A DNA stretch of 64,000 bases from Zygnema cylindricum (GCA_037447655.1 JBBHKE010002905.1:22824-86823); one strand, 5' to 3'. Shown: positions 27,088 through 38,097, counted from the first letter of the stretch. Program-made: numbers and translations. The notes: generated by a model not told the origin, from the letters alone.

Positions 27088-27741
27088 ATTTAGGACGGAC
27101 TTTTCGTGTGATTTGCAAAGTGCGAAATACGGTTTGGGAATTTTACCGCAGTTTAACTGTGGGACGAATGTTCCGTGCGATTCATAAAACGCGAAATACT
27201 GAAATAGGTTTGCGAGTTTTCCCCGTTGTGATGTAGGACGTAATAAATATGTTCAGTATGCAACATCACACGTATACATCTTCCATTCACTTTGTGAAGG
27301 TCGGACTCGAGCCAACTTAGCCTCGTTTGTACCCTAATGTGTATTTTGAACAAAAAATTTAGTGTGCTTCCTACAAAAAGAACAGATGGACGTCAAATTT
27401 AGGACCAAACAATAAAAGTCTGTTCCCGTGAACTTCTTAGGGTAAGGTTCCTTTAGGGAAAAAATGTCGTTGTCTACTGAAAGCCGTACTCTTTCGTACA
27501 TTGTCGTACAAAAAAAAAAAAAATGTCAGAAAAACAAGCCTACTGAATGAGGGATTTGATTCTCCACGTTTATGGGCGTAAACGTGGACCGTCAGATGTA
27601 TAATCGGATACTCCATTGCCTGCTTTCATTTCGTAACAAGTTAAACGAAGTAGGTAAATTCTTAGCGCCTGAACGAATAGCGTCGTGTCTCGTGGAAAAG
27701 TGAACAAATATCCACGACGACCGCGCGACCATGTGAGTACA

Positions 27742-28983
27742 TGAAACTCTGAGACCTCCATTGGCCCTCAGAGTATGCAGATCCAAAAGAAGCTAATCTA
27801 GATAGTGCCGACTCCAAGTTAATATAAACCCAAGTGACTGACCCCTTGACAGTCAGAACCCCAATATAGATTCACCCCTGTGAAATAACACTTTCTGTGT
27901 GCTCAGTTCCACCACAGAATGCAAAGTTAGAATATGAGATTTGGACACATTCACCCACTTTGACTTTCCCTTAGAAATACAGCCACCCTGGCAGACAAAA
28001 ACTCTGACCGACTACACCCGTGTGTAGCCTAGACTCCCCTGAGTCCGCAGCAAAAAGAATCACTGAAAATGGTCAAGTAAATTCATAGTTATGGCTGGCC
28101 AAAGTTTGCCATTTATACAGGGTGCTCTCTGGGAGAGGCAGCTGCCTACCCAAAATTTTCTAAGTCCTATTCCCTCTCTAAAACTCTATCTACTGAAGTA
28201 CGGCACCAATCAAATTACTGTGTCGTACAGAAAAGTACAGGTGCCGGTGTACTTTCTGTACGGCCATTGTACGACATGGCCAAAATGTCGACACGTGTCA
28301 AATCAGGATTAGTTCCTGTAATCTCCGGAATTCCCGTAGTCCAATGTTATCACGCCACGTGTCACATGACGTGACAAAGACCGTAAAACGCCAAAAATGC
28401 CTTTTCCGTGATCGCGACGCCTATCGTGGCCGTCTGATCAAGACCGGCTATAATCGTAGCCGCTGAAATTCGACGCGCGGTATTTGTTTCGCTATCGAAA
28501 CAAATGCGCGGTATTTGTTTCGCTGTCGAAACAAATGCGCGGTATTTGTTTCGCTATCGAAACAAATGCGTGGTATCCGTTCTGCCCCCATTCCGTACTT
28601 CGTACTAAACTAAACTGTATCTATGTACTAAGTATCTATTAGCCGTTAAACGGATTAATCTACATATAATGATTTATATATTTGTCAAACCCTACATATC
28701 GTAATATCTGTTCTAGACATAACGGCTAGAGCTAACGGCTAACGCGGATTGATGGACGGTAGGTACCAGGATCAATTCCTGGGTCCGTCAACCAACTTTT
28801 GGTAAGACTACATAATTTACCCCCTGTCTTCTCTAGAGAGCCTAGGCAGCCATGGCTCTAGCTCCCTATCCAGCCTTCAGTGACTACGACAAGTATGGGG
28901 GCTTGGAAAGGGGAGTTAGAGGCAGACCGCCTCAGCTCTTTTTCTATCCTAATACAGACCTATAAAATACTCAAATATCAACA
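27742..28983 (-). repeat. 3' LTR of the non-autonomous copia
   Basis: 1242 bp, same ends and internal modules as the 5' LTR. The three substitutions seen lie near 28428, 28445 and 28734. It abuts the TSD GTACA on its outer side. Confidence 0.95.
28712..28800 (+). other. tRNA-like segment inside the copia LTR (antisense to the LTR)
   Basis: The segment runs from CTAGACATAACGGCTAGAGC to GGTACCAGGATCAATTCC, resembling a pol III A box followed about 45 bp later by a B box with a T-arm-like hairpin. Counterparts occur in the other LTRs of the family, always antisense to the element: near 3190-3260, 5925-6000, 7095-7165, 12468-12545, 15570-15645, 31841-31929 and 35095-35165. A full cloverleaf is not evident. 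It is probably a captured tRNA or tRNA-derived SINE fixed in the LTR ancestor. Confidence 0.45.
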
Positions 28984-28996
28984 CTCCCCTTATTTT
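28984..28996 (-). promoter_or_regulatory. Polypurine tract of the non-autonomous copia
   Basis: On the minus strand AAAATAAGGGGAG lies immediately before the 3' LTR. The same tract precedes the LTRs at 3000 and 12267. Confidence 0.85.
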
Positions 28997-29012
28997 CTAG
29001 TCTATTTTTCTT

Positions 29013-30890
29013 TTAACTTCCACAAACAAGTAAACAAACACCCCCTCCCCTTTTTCTTTTCTTTTTCCTTTTTCCTTTTCCTTTCATAAAACTTAAGTAT
29101 TTAACACAGTGGATAAAATGAACTGAAATGATAATTGTATCACATATTTTATTTAACATCCCATTTTTCTTAAACCCGAGCAAAGATTTTATCCACCTCT
29201 TCCCTTTTCCATCCACACTAAATCCACTTTCCCTCTTGAAATTCAAACAACCAGCCCTATCCCCAACCTTCAACACATACCCGGATGATAACCCTTTTAC
29301 AGGCACATCTTCACAAGAGACATCACACCAAGTAGTGATGTCAAATCCATCCACCTCCAAATATTCCCAAAAACCACTAGTCCCCACTAAGTTCCTCATA
29401 AGATCTACATCTTCCGTAATCATATTTTTATCCATGATAATTACCCCATTTTCTGAACTTCCCTCACTGTCTCCCATGGAATTCTTTCCACTATCACTTT
29501 CTATTTTAATTCCCAATAAATATTTCTCTTCTCCCCTATCTTTTAAAACCCCCTCTAGAATTAATTCTCCCCTTTCCTCGGAATCCGTTGAAGTCTCCCT
29601 TTCCGACCAGTTTTCTGTTTCCAAAATATTTATGAAACTATCCTCAATATTTTGAACTTCTTCAAGTATCTCCTCTCTCTTTACTTCCCTTATACCTCCA
29701 AAAGCACACTGTTGCCTTCGTCCTATTTCTGTGTACTTTTCTCTCTTCCCCATTCTACCGATGTGAAGAAGCTCCAATTTTTCTTCATCCTCTTTCTCCT
29801 CTTCCTCTTCGTCCTCCTCATCCACATTCCAACTTCTAAGTTTTTCCAAACAAGGGCATTCCTCCATATAATGACCCGGTTCCCTACAAAAGAAGCAAAC
29901 CCCTTTTTTCAAAGCTCCCGTGCCTTTTCCTCTCCCTCTCTTTCCACCAAAGTTCCGATAAGGTTTACCTTTGTCTTTCTTTCTCTCATCACGCTTCCGC
30001 TCGTCACCACCTTTCCTCTCATCACGCTTCTGCTCGTCACCGCCGTTCCTCTCATCACGCTTCCGCCAATCACCACCAGCTGAAAATGCATTGACCCTGT
30101 CCTTTCCCCTACGAAGCTCCAAAGTGCTTTCCCTCACAAGAATTATCCCCATGGTAAAGCTCCAAGTCCATGAGGAGCCATCCATTGCCTGCATACGACA
30201 AATTATGTTTTCGTACTCATCTGGGAGTTTCATAATTAGTGTATTAATCTTACTCTCCTCAGATTCTACATATCCCGCACTAGTAAGCTCAACATATAAC
30301 GCAGCAATATCATTACAAAACTCTATCATGCTACCGCCTTTATAAACGTAGGCATCTATTTCTTGTTTTACTAATTGCTGCCTCTGAATAGTCTCACTCT
30401 TATAAATCTGAGTTAGTGCTTCCCATATCTCCGAAGACTTGGTTAGACTTAAAAGAGTGATAGCTATCGACTTAGACACATATCTAAGTATGAGATGTTT
30501 TGCTATAGTGTTTTTGTATTCTCATATTTTCCTGTCATTTTCTTCAGTTTTAATCCCTACATGTGGTACCATAGCTGAGAGCTTAGCTCCCCTCACCATA
30601 GGTGTCCCTTTTTCCTTCTCCCCTATTTCCCCATCCACGGAAAGGTTTTTCCCTTCACCTTCCGTTGCATCTGAACTCCGGGTGATATTCTGGACAGTCT
30701 CAGATGATTCTCCGTAGTAAGCTCCTCCAAAGCTAGGTGGCGGACATCTCACTTGTCCCGCAACAATTCCCCATAAGTGCTTCTCGAAAAGCAATCCCTC
30801 CATTGTAAACGCCCAATACGTGAAGCCTGTTCCATCAAACATAGGCACCCTAGATGGTGGGCCCATAACCTGAAACTCTGAGACCTCCAT
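29013..30890 (-). pseudogene. copia gag fused to an RNase H remnant, one in-frame stop
   Basis: The reading frame is open over 626 codons except for a TGA at 30522-30524. The N-terminal block (MFDGTGFTYWAF, LLFEKHLWGIVAG) is the copia gag N-terminus. A zinc knuckle CFFCREPGHYMEEC (CX2CX4HX4C) lies near 29865-29906, after three 11-aa KRDER repeats. After an acidic stretch the frame runs directly into pol relics: EKYLLGIKIESD (end of the reverse transcriptase) and DITTWCDVSCEDVPVKG (RNase H). Everything between is deleted without loss of frame. The start may be ATG 30890 inside the LTR, or the ATG in the primer-binding site at about 30864-30866 (MGPPSRVPM). The TGA needs read-through, correction from another copy, or marks a dead copy. 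Confidence 0.8.
30855..30870 (-). promoter_or_regulatory. Primer-binding site of half-tRNA type (initiator tRNA-Met anticodon arm)
   Basis: The plus-strand text TGGTGGGCCCATAACC directly abuts the LTR. It equals the anticodon stem-loop of plant initiator tRNA-Met as I know it, so the element RNA would pair with that arm and not with the tRNA 3' end. The usual plant copia site (TGGTATCAGAGC) is absent. The older copia at 7852 has the same site with one change. Confidence 0.75.
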
Positions 30891-32112
30891 TGGCCCTCAG
30901 AGTATGCAGATCCAAAAGAAGCTAATCTAGATAGTGCCGACTCCAAGTTAATATAAACCCAAGTGACTGACCCCTTGACAGTCAGAACCCCAATATAGAT
31001 TCACCCCTGTGAAATAACACTTTCTGTGTGCTCAGTTCCACCACAGAATGCAAAGTTAGAATATGAGATTTGGACACATTCACCCACTTTGACTTTCCCT
31101 TAGAAATACAGCCACCCTGGCAGACAAAAACTCTGACCGACTACACCCGTGTGTAGCCTAGACTCCCCTGAGTCCGCAGCAAAAAGAATCACTGAAAATG
31201 GTCAAGTAAATTCATAGTTATGGCTGGCCAAAGTTTGCCATTTATACAGGGTGCTCTCTGGGAGAGGCAGCTGCCTACCCAAAATTTTCTAAGTCCTATT
31301 CCCTCTCTAAAACTCTATCTACTGAAGTACGGCACCAATCAAATTACTGTGTCGTACAGAAAAGTACAGGTGCCGGTGTACTTTCTGTACGGCCATTGTA
31401 CGACATGGCCAAAATGTCGACACGTGTCAAATCAGGATTAGTTCCTGTAATCTCCGGAATTCCCGTAGTCCAATGTTATCACGCCACGTGTCACATGACG
31501 TGACAAAGACCGTAAAACGCCAAAAATGCCTTTTCCGTGATCGCGGCGCCTATCGTGGCCGTCCGATCAAGACCGGCTATAATCGTAGCCGCTGAAATTC
31601 GACGCGCGGTATTTGTTTCGCTATCGAAACAAATGCGCGGTATTTGTTTCGCTGTCGAAACAAATGCGCGGTATTTGTTTCGCTATCGAAACAAATGCGT
31701 GGTATCCGTTCTGCCCCCATTCCGTACTTCGTACTAAACTAAACTGTATCTATGTACTAAGTATCTATTAGCCGTTAAACGGATTAATCTACATATAATG
31801 ATTTATATATTTGTCAAACCCTACATATCGTAATATCTGTTCTAGACATAACGGTTAGAGCTAACGGCTAACGCGGATTGATGGACGGTAGGTACCAGGA
31901 TCAATTCCTGGGTCCGTCAACCAACTTTTGGTAAGACTACATAATTTACCCCCTGTCTTCTCTAGAGAGCCTAGGCAGCCATGGCTCTAGCTCCCTATCC
32001 AGCCTTCAGTGACTACGACAAGTATGGGGGCTTGGAAAGGGGAGTTAGAGGCAGACCGCCTCAGCTCTTTTTCTATCCTAATACAGACCTATAAAATACT
32101 CAAATATCAACA
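30871..32112 (-). repeat. 5' LTR of the non-autonomous copia
   Basis: 1242 bp, TG...CA, nearly identical to 27742-28983. It carries three tandem 31-bp units, each a palindrome around TTTGTTTCG-CTAT-CGAAACAAA (31605-31697), and an antisense tRNA-like segment (about 31841-31929). Confidence 0.95.
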
Positions 32113-34840
32113 GTACACGTCGCTTATGACATGTGCCTTCCGCCAAAGAGGATGCGATGCCACCGGAAGCCCCAAGAAAATCTTTGACGGAGGATATTGT
32201 TTCACGCGTCTGATGTCATCCACTAACTATTTTGACATTTTCGTACGCTTTTACAAATCTTAAGTTTTGTCCGCCCATACAGATTTTATATAATACGTCG
32301 TACGAGTCACTTTTTACCTTCGCTAGTACGGATAGGTGGTCACAATCTGCTATCAGATTCTTTGAAGATTTTCAAAATCGTATTCATCTATTACGTGGAC
32401 TAATCAAGTTTCGCCACGCAAAAACAATGTCGGTTACTGACCCGACACAATGGAACGATGGCTTCAGTAGACGATTTTTTGACGTTTACTGAGACCGCCT
32501 AATGGAACATCGCTCTCAATCGACCCGGTCTGTAGAGTTGGTCGTACGATTACCGAAACGTATGATGGAACTTCACCCTACCTCAGCGAACTTACTTTTG
32601 TATTTTAGGGCGGATCCACGGGACCCGGTTTTCAAGTGTCCCTCTGTGTAAGGGTACAGCTCCATGTGGCTAGTTACGTGTTTCTTCCTGTCGTTTTCTT
32701 GTAAAATTTAGTGTCGTGCTGCTAACGTTGTAACCGTACGAAGAAATCGCAAAATTGTAGAGTACAATTTGCTTAGTGTCGTACTGCTAACGCTGTAACC
32801 GTACGAAGAAATCGCAAAATTGTAGAGTACAATTTGCGTCCTCCTCGAACTGAGGATGTACGAAAAGTAGTCATCTTGTATTTTTTTTACTTATTGTCAC
32901 GTCAACTTCAAACTTATCTTAAAACACAACGTAGATGTGTTTTAAATAAAATAACACCTCTTTCACAAATAGGAAAACATATTCTCACATGTGAAATTTG
33001 TTCATAAGTTTTTGATGTCGAAAAAAAGAACAGGATAGTTCGTTCTTGTCAACTTTAATCTTTTAATGTATTTTTTTTGCAGGGGTCTCACAAAAAGGTG
33101 AAAATTTTGCAAAGAGGAAAAATCTACGAAGGCGCCATGCATTATAATTAATTCGTGGCAGCCAAGCAGGAGAAGCAAATGCAAAGGTATGTTGTATAGC
33201 CATGGTTGTAAGGTTGTACGTCAACGGTGCCACGAAATGACATGCGACATACCAAATCGTTTAAAATATGTCAATGTGTCCTCTGACTCTTTGAAAAAAA
33301 AATTCAAAAAATACGGTGCGGCGTGACAAATTGTAGACGCTAAAAGCCGTGAGAGGCATTGTTGACGTATATAATTGTCACACCCTTAAATAATAACTTT
33401 GTTGTTACACATTGGGACACTCGAAAACTGAGTATGGATAATGTGTGTTATAATACAAAGTAAGTTCGCTAAGTTAGGATTACATGGGGTCGTACCCTAA
33501 AAACGAAATTGTACCTTACCCTTATGAAGATTGTATAAGGGTACTTTCGCATGTGCTAAAGTTACAATTATTTTATGTCGTTTTCCTCCATAACTTAAAG
33601 CGTTGTTCCATTAGGGGGTCTCAGCAAACGTCAAAAATTCGTTTACTGAAGCCATCGTTGCATTGTGTCGGGTCAGTAACCGACATTTTATTTGCGTGGC
33701 AAAATTTGATTTGTCCACGTAATAGATGAGTGCGATTCTGGAAATCTTAAAAGAATCTCTAACAGCAAATTGTGACCACATATTTGTACCAGCGAAGGTA
33801 AAAATTGTCTCGTACGACGTATTGAATAAAATAAATACGGGCGGACGAAACTTAAGATTTATAAAAACGTACGAAAATGTCAAAATGGTTAGTGGATGGC
33901 AACAGACGCATGAAACAATATCCTCCGTGAAAGTTTTTCTTGCCTCTTACGGTGGCCTCGCATCCGCCCTGTTGGAAGGAACATGTCATTTGGGACGTGT
34001 ACCCACCTGGTCGCGCGATCGTCGTGGATATTTGTTCACTTTTCCACAAGGCACGTTGCTATACTTTCAGGCGCTAAAAATTGACCTACTCTTGGTCACT
34101 TGTCGCGAACTGAAACTGTCAGACGATGGCGTATCCGATTATGCATCCGACGGTCCACGTTTACGCCCATAAACGTGGAGAATTAAATCCCTCATTCAGT
34201 AGGCTTGTTTTTCTTACATTATATATTTTTCGGTACGACACTATACGAAACAGTACGGCTTTCAGTAAACAACGACATTTTCCCCGAATGGAACCTTACC
34301 TTTAGAAAAAAACGAGAAAATCCGCAGCTGTAAGAAAAAGTTGAAATTACTATTGTACAAGTTTCGTTACCTTTAAACTTTATATGTATTGCAGTTTGTC
34401 GTCTAGCGCATTTCGACCCACTTTCGCGTCCAACTTATGTTCAAACTTTACATAAAATCACCTCGCAAGGTGATTTTAAATGAAGTTCTACAAAGTAAGC
34501 GAATAGACAGATGTTGTCGCACGTGTTGGAAGATTTTTACAATTTTTGTGCGCGGAGTACCAAAAAAAAAAACACTACACGTTTCTAGCATGTGCGTACT
34601 GTTTTTCGTGCGAGGGGCCGTCCCTCTCAAACACACGTGTCTCCACACATATAGCGTAGGAAAAACATTGGGGATCTGTCGCCAAGTGGGAAGACGAAAA
34701 ACGAAACCACATTTTTGTGCGACAGCGAAAGGTATTTTAGGGTTTCGACACGTCGACAATGTGGCGTATGGACATTTCGAAGTCACAAAAATTGTACAGT
34801 GTACGGAGAGACGCCTCAAATTGAAGCCGAGTGGAAGTTT

Positions 34841-35405
34841 TGTAACTCTGAGACCTCCATAAGTCCTCAGAGTGAACAGCTTCTAAGAAGCCTCTAAGAT
34901 AACTCTGACCCCTTTGTGTTTCAGCAAGAACAATTGCCACCCTGGCAAACAAAAACTCTGACCACCTTCACCTTTGTGAAAGCAAGACTCCCTTGAGTCG
35001 ATAACAAAAAGAATCTCTGAATTTGCTCCCCTGAGAAGTAAGTTATGGAGGGTCAAAGTTGACCAAATATCAAACCCAATAGTATGTAACACTAGGTCTA
35101 GACATAACGGATAAGGTTACCGGCTACCGACTGCTTACCGTTTGGCGGGACCAGGATCAAATCATGGGGGCAGCACATATCCTTTTAGTAAATAAACCTC
35201 TAACGGTAAATAAACTAATATATATATTTCCCGTAAACCTCTGGATAGCCTAGGTAGCCATGGCTATAGCTTCCTCTCCAATTTCTTAGTGACTGCGACA
35301 AGTTTGAGAAGTTGGAGAGAGAAGTTAGAGGTAGACTGCCTCGGCTTTTTTCTATATTTCTATTTAAACCTAGGAAATACTTTAAACGGACCATTAATTT
35401 CTACA
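34841..35405 (-). mobile_element. Short solo copia LTR with TSD AGTTT
   Basis: 565 bp from TGTAACTCTGAGACCTCC to AATTTCTACA, flanked by AGTTT at 34836-34840 and 35406-35410. It is a shorter LTR variant of the same family, lacking the GTAC palindrome and 31-bp repeat region, but it keeps the tRNA-like segment and the CCATGGCT block. Confidence 0.88.
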
Positions 35406-35926
35406 AGTTTCGCCTCATTTTGTGTGCCACTTCATCTGTCACATTGTTTCGTACACGTCTACGTTAGTCACTTTTTTATGTAACAAGTTATTCGCGTTTA
35501 CATCCGAATGCTTTGAAAGCTGTACGTAAAATCTTCGCTAAAAAACAAAATAATAAAACTAAGTTTCAGTTACATGCGAAATCACCCTAAGTCAACAATA
35601 CCTGTGACGGTTGTCAACGTCTACAATCTGTGTTATCGCACTGTATTTTGTGGAACTGCTCGTGACGTCTCATGTCCTTCTGTGACATTGTATACGTACC
35701 TCTTTCCAACGTGTGTCGTTTCATGGTTAAATAAGATGCGCTTTGCCTTTGCGTCTCCTATTCGTTCGACGTGAAATGCCATCAGAATCTTGAGACCCCT
35801 GCAAAAAAAAATCCGTACCGGACCAAAACGGACAAAACAATACAAATTGTGTACTGTACTATCTTATCCTTTTTTTTATCTTTTTTGTATCTTTTTGTAC
35901 TATACTAAGTTATCCTTTTTGTACAG

Positions 35927-36147
35927 TACACCGTAAATCGTAATTAGTGTTAATGCTTTTTTCGTCTCTTAAAACATCTTTTCTCCGTACACACACGTCG
36001 GATTGTGGATATGACGGCTGCGATTGAAAGTTATGATTCTTAGCTTCCGATTGGCGGTTTCAAACTGAAAATCGGACAAGTGTGCACGTTAAAAAGTTGT
36101 TTTGACTGGCAAAAAAAACATGAACACTACTAGCGATTCACGGTGCA
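35927..36147. mobile_element. MITE, CACCGTGAATCGC-type TIR, copy 1
   Basis: About 220 bp. TIRs are TACACCGTAAATCG and CGATTCACGGTGCA. The interior has CTCCGTACACAC on one side and a mirrored CACACGT/CGGACAAG core, as in copies at 36675-36875 and 46692-46912. Confidence 0.7.
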
Positions 36148-36169
36148 CTCTACACCGTGCATTCGCTAG

Positions 36170-36674
36170 TACACCGCGCATCGTAATTAGAGTAATGAAA
36201 AAATTAGAGTAAAAAAAGAGAAAAAAATAATTAGAGTAATTTACTCTAATTTATGTGATAGAGCTGTTTCAAAAAGGAATTTACTCTAATTTATGCGGTT
36301 TACTCTAATTTGGCAAGTTAATATCCTCTACTGTAAATAAGGTATTCGTACAGAATCTGACAAAACGTACAGTTTATCGTCACTATGACGTTCGCACTAC
36401 GCGTTTTGTTAAAACGCAGTTACATGATAATGGCCTGTATTAAATCATTATTTGTACTTTTTTACTTATAAAAGTACAATTTTGCACGGTCGGACGTCGT
36501 CCGTATTCCACACTATTTAAAATGAACATATATTAGAATTAAAAACGCTAATTAAACCTTACCTAAATTAGAATAATGAAAAAATTAGAATCGATTACTC
36601 TATTTGATGTGATAGAGTCAAAATTTCGAGCGACCGAATTAGAGTAATTTACTCTAATTACGATTCGCGGTGTA
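36170..36674. mobile_element. MITE variant with TAATTAGAGTAA-extended TIRs
   Basis: TIRs are TACACCGCGCATCGTAATTA and TAATTACGATTCGCGGTGTA. The interior has repeated TTACTCTAATT blocks and a GTACNN-rich core. It is separated from copy 1 by an orphan TIR fragment (36151-36169). Confidence 0.65.
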
Positions 36675-36875
36675 GCGTTAAAATTATTTCCGCGTCATAA
36701 AATATCATTTCTCCGTACACACTTGTCCGATTTTCAGATGGAGACCGACAACCGAAAGGGGAGAATATTACCGTTCAATCGCAACCGTCAGATCTATAAT
36801 CCCACAAGTGTGTACGGAGAAAAGATGTTTTAAGTGGCAAAAAGAACATGAACACTAATAGCGATTCACGGTGCA
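36675..36875. mobile_element. MITE copy sharing or missing its left TIR
   Basis: The core matches copies at 35927 and 46692 (CTCCGTACACACTTGTCCGA). The right TIR is GCGATTCACGGTGCA; the left end is fused to the right TIR of the preceding MITE. Confidence 0.6.
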
Positions 36876-37127
36876 CTCTACTGTACTTCCCGCAATGCCG
36901 TTGGCCGAAAGTTGAAGCGAAACGTTCGACTAAAAAAACTCCCGTGTGACGTTACACCGCCGCGGTTTCTCCCTCTCTCTTCTTTTCCCTCCTCTTATTT
37001 CTCTCCTCTTTATCTCCATCCCTCTTTTTATCCCGCTTTCTTTCTAAGCGATTCGACTGGTGTCGGTGTAACCAGTCCTTTCCCGTACAGTATGTACGGA
37101 TGCTTTTTTTTGGTGTTTTCTCTCGTA

Positions 37128-37475
37128 AGCTAGGGTTAGGATTAGGGTTAGGGTTAGGATTAGGATTAGGGTTAGGGTTAGGGTTAGGGTTAGGTTAGGG
37201 TTAGGGTTAGGGTTAGGGTTAAGGTTAGGATTAGGGTTAGGGTTAGGGTTAGGATTAGGGTTAGGGTTAGGGTTAGGTTAGGGTTAGGGTTAGGGTTAAG
37301 GTTAGGATTAGGGTTAGGGTTAGGGTTAGGATTAGGGTTAAGGTTAGGGTTAGGGTTAGGGTTAGGATTAAGGTTAGGGTTAGGATTAAGGTTAGGGTTA
37401 GGGTTAGGGTTAGGGTTAGGGTTAGGGTTAGGGCTAGAGGCTCGAGGTTAGGAGCATAAATTAGGGTTAGGGTTC
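37128..37475 (+). repeat. TTAGGG-type (telomere-like) interstitial array
   Basis: About 350 bp of GGGTTA units mixed with GGATTA, GGTTAAGGTTA and 5-nt slips. It lies about 620 bp upstream of the unrecognised gene at 38098 and is followed by single GTTAGGG units to about 37540. Confidence 0.9.
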
Positions 37476-37544
37476 GAAGACAGAGTTCCTGCAGAAGTTG
37501 CATTTAGGGTTAAGATTAGCAATTGCAGTTAGGGTTAGAAGTTG

Positions 37545-37759
37545 CGGGAGGGGGAGGGGGAGGGGGAGGGGGAGGGGGAGGGGGGGAGGGAGGGAGGGAG
37601 AGAGGGGGAGGGAGGGAGAGAGAGAGAGAGAAAGTAAGGAAATAAGACAGGGAGGATTGTATCATTTCATTAGGATACACCTTAATACACCTTTATCTTT
37701 CCCTTCTAAGAACATGCACATAAGTATCTTTGCACATTTAGTGTTTTTTTCTTTTTTAG

Positions 37760-37800
<41 letters not shown>

Positions 37801-37810
37801 ATATATATTT
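37545..37810 (+). repeat. GGGGGA microsatellite, GA tract and TA microsatellite
   Basis: (GGGGGA)n and GGGA/GA runs at 37545-37632 and an imperfect (TA)n at 37758-37808. A short second (GGGGGA)n lies at 38040-38070, 28 bp before the start codon of the next gene. Confidence 0.9.
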
Positions 37811-38097
37811 TATCACCTCCCATTGCTATTTTGAGTTAGTAAATTGTTAGCGTTAACACTTTAGTCGACTTATCCACACTAAATATGGTTTGCTATTTGG
37901 GGTCTTGTGGGCAAGTTAGTTAAATAGGGTTATTGATATTAATTTATGATTTCGGGACAAAAAAGTCAAAAAAGTGTCATATGAAAGTAGAGTGATCAAC
38001 TCTAATAAGGACTGGCACTGTCGAGGAGGAAGCAGAGGGAGAAGAGGGAGGGGGAGGGGGAGGGGGAGGGATAGGGATAGATTGGTTAAGCTTAACA

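Larger units (their letters stand above)
27742..32112 (-). mobile_element. Young non-autonomous Ty1/copia element with gag only
   Basis: Two 1242-bp LTRs (27742-28983 and 30871-32112) differ at only three positions that I could find. Both begin TG and end CA, and the element is flanked by a perfect 5-bp target duplication GTACA (27737-27741 and 32113-32117). Reading on the minus strand, the order is 5' LTR, primer-binding site, gag with zinc knuckle, an RNase H remnant, polypurine tract, 3' LTR. Protease, integrase and reverse transcriptase are missing, so the copy must have been moved by proteins made elsewhere. It sits inside one arm of a long inverted-repeat element (27441-34300). Confidence 0.95.
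27441..34300. mobile_element. Long-TIR element (about 700-bp arms) split by the young copia
   Basis: The left arm is 27441-27741 plus 32118-32513, and the right arm is 33590-34300. The arms are inverted, diverged copies ending GGTAAGGTTCC at both outer ends. Joining across the copia and its TSD restores a continuous left arm, which shows the order of insertion. The interior (32514-33589) has no recognisable gene. A 65-bp direct duplication lies at about 32709-32838 (GTACGAAGAAATCGC units). Open frames in the right arm (for example 33726-34172) are repeat sequence. Part of it (GATGCGA...CTTTGACGGA) recurs near 47888. Confidence 0.75.

Noticed and set aside
28712-28800. A functional tRNA gene
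   Set aside because: Box-like blocks are present but a complete acceptor stem and cloverleaf are not seen.
33726-34172. Open frame of 148 aa
   Set aside because: It lies in the right arm of the long-TIR element; the matching arm is not open.
34437-34862. Overlapping frames of 141 and 123 aa on both strands
   Set aside because: No motif or splice context, and the plus frame runs into the solo LTR.
37128-37475. Chromosome end
   Set aside because: The array is irregular, short and followed by 26 kb of genic sequence, so it is interstitial.
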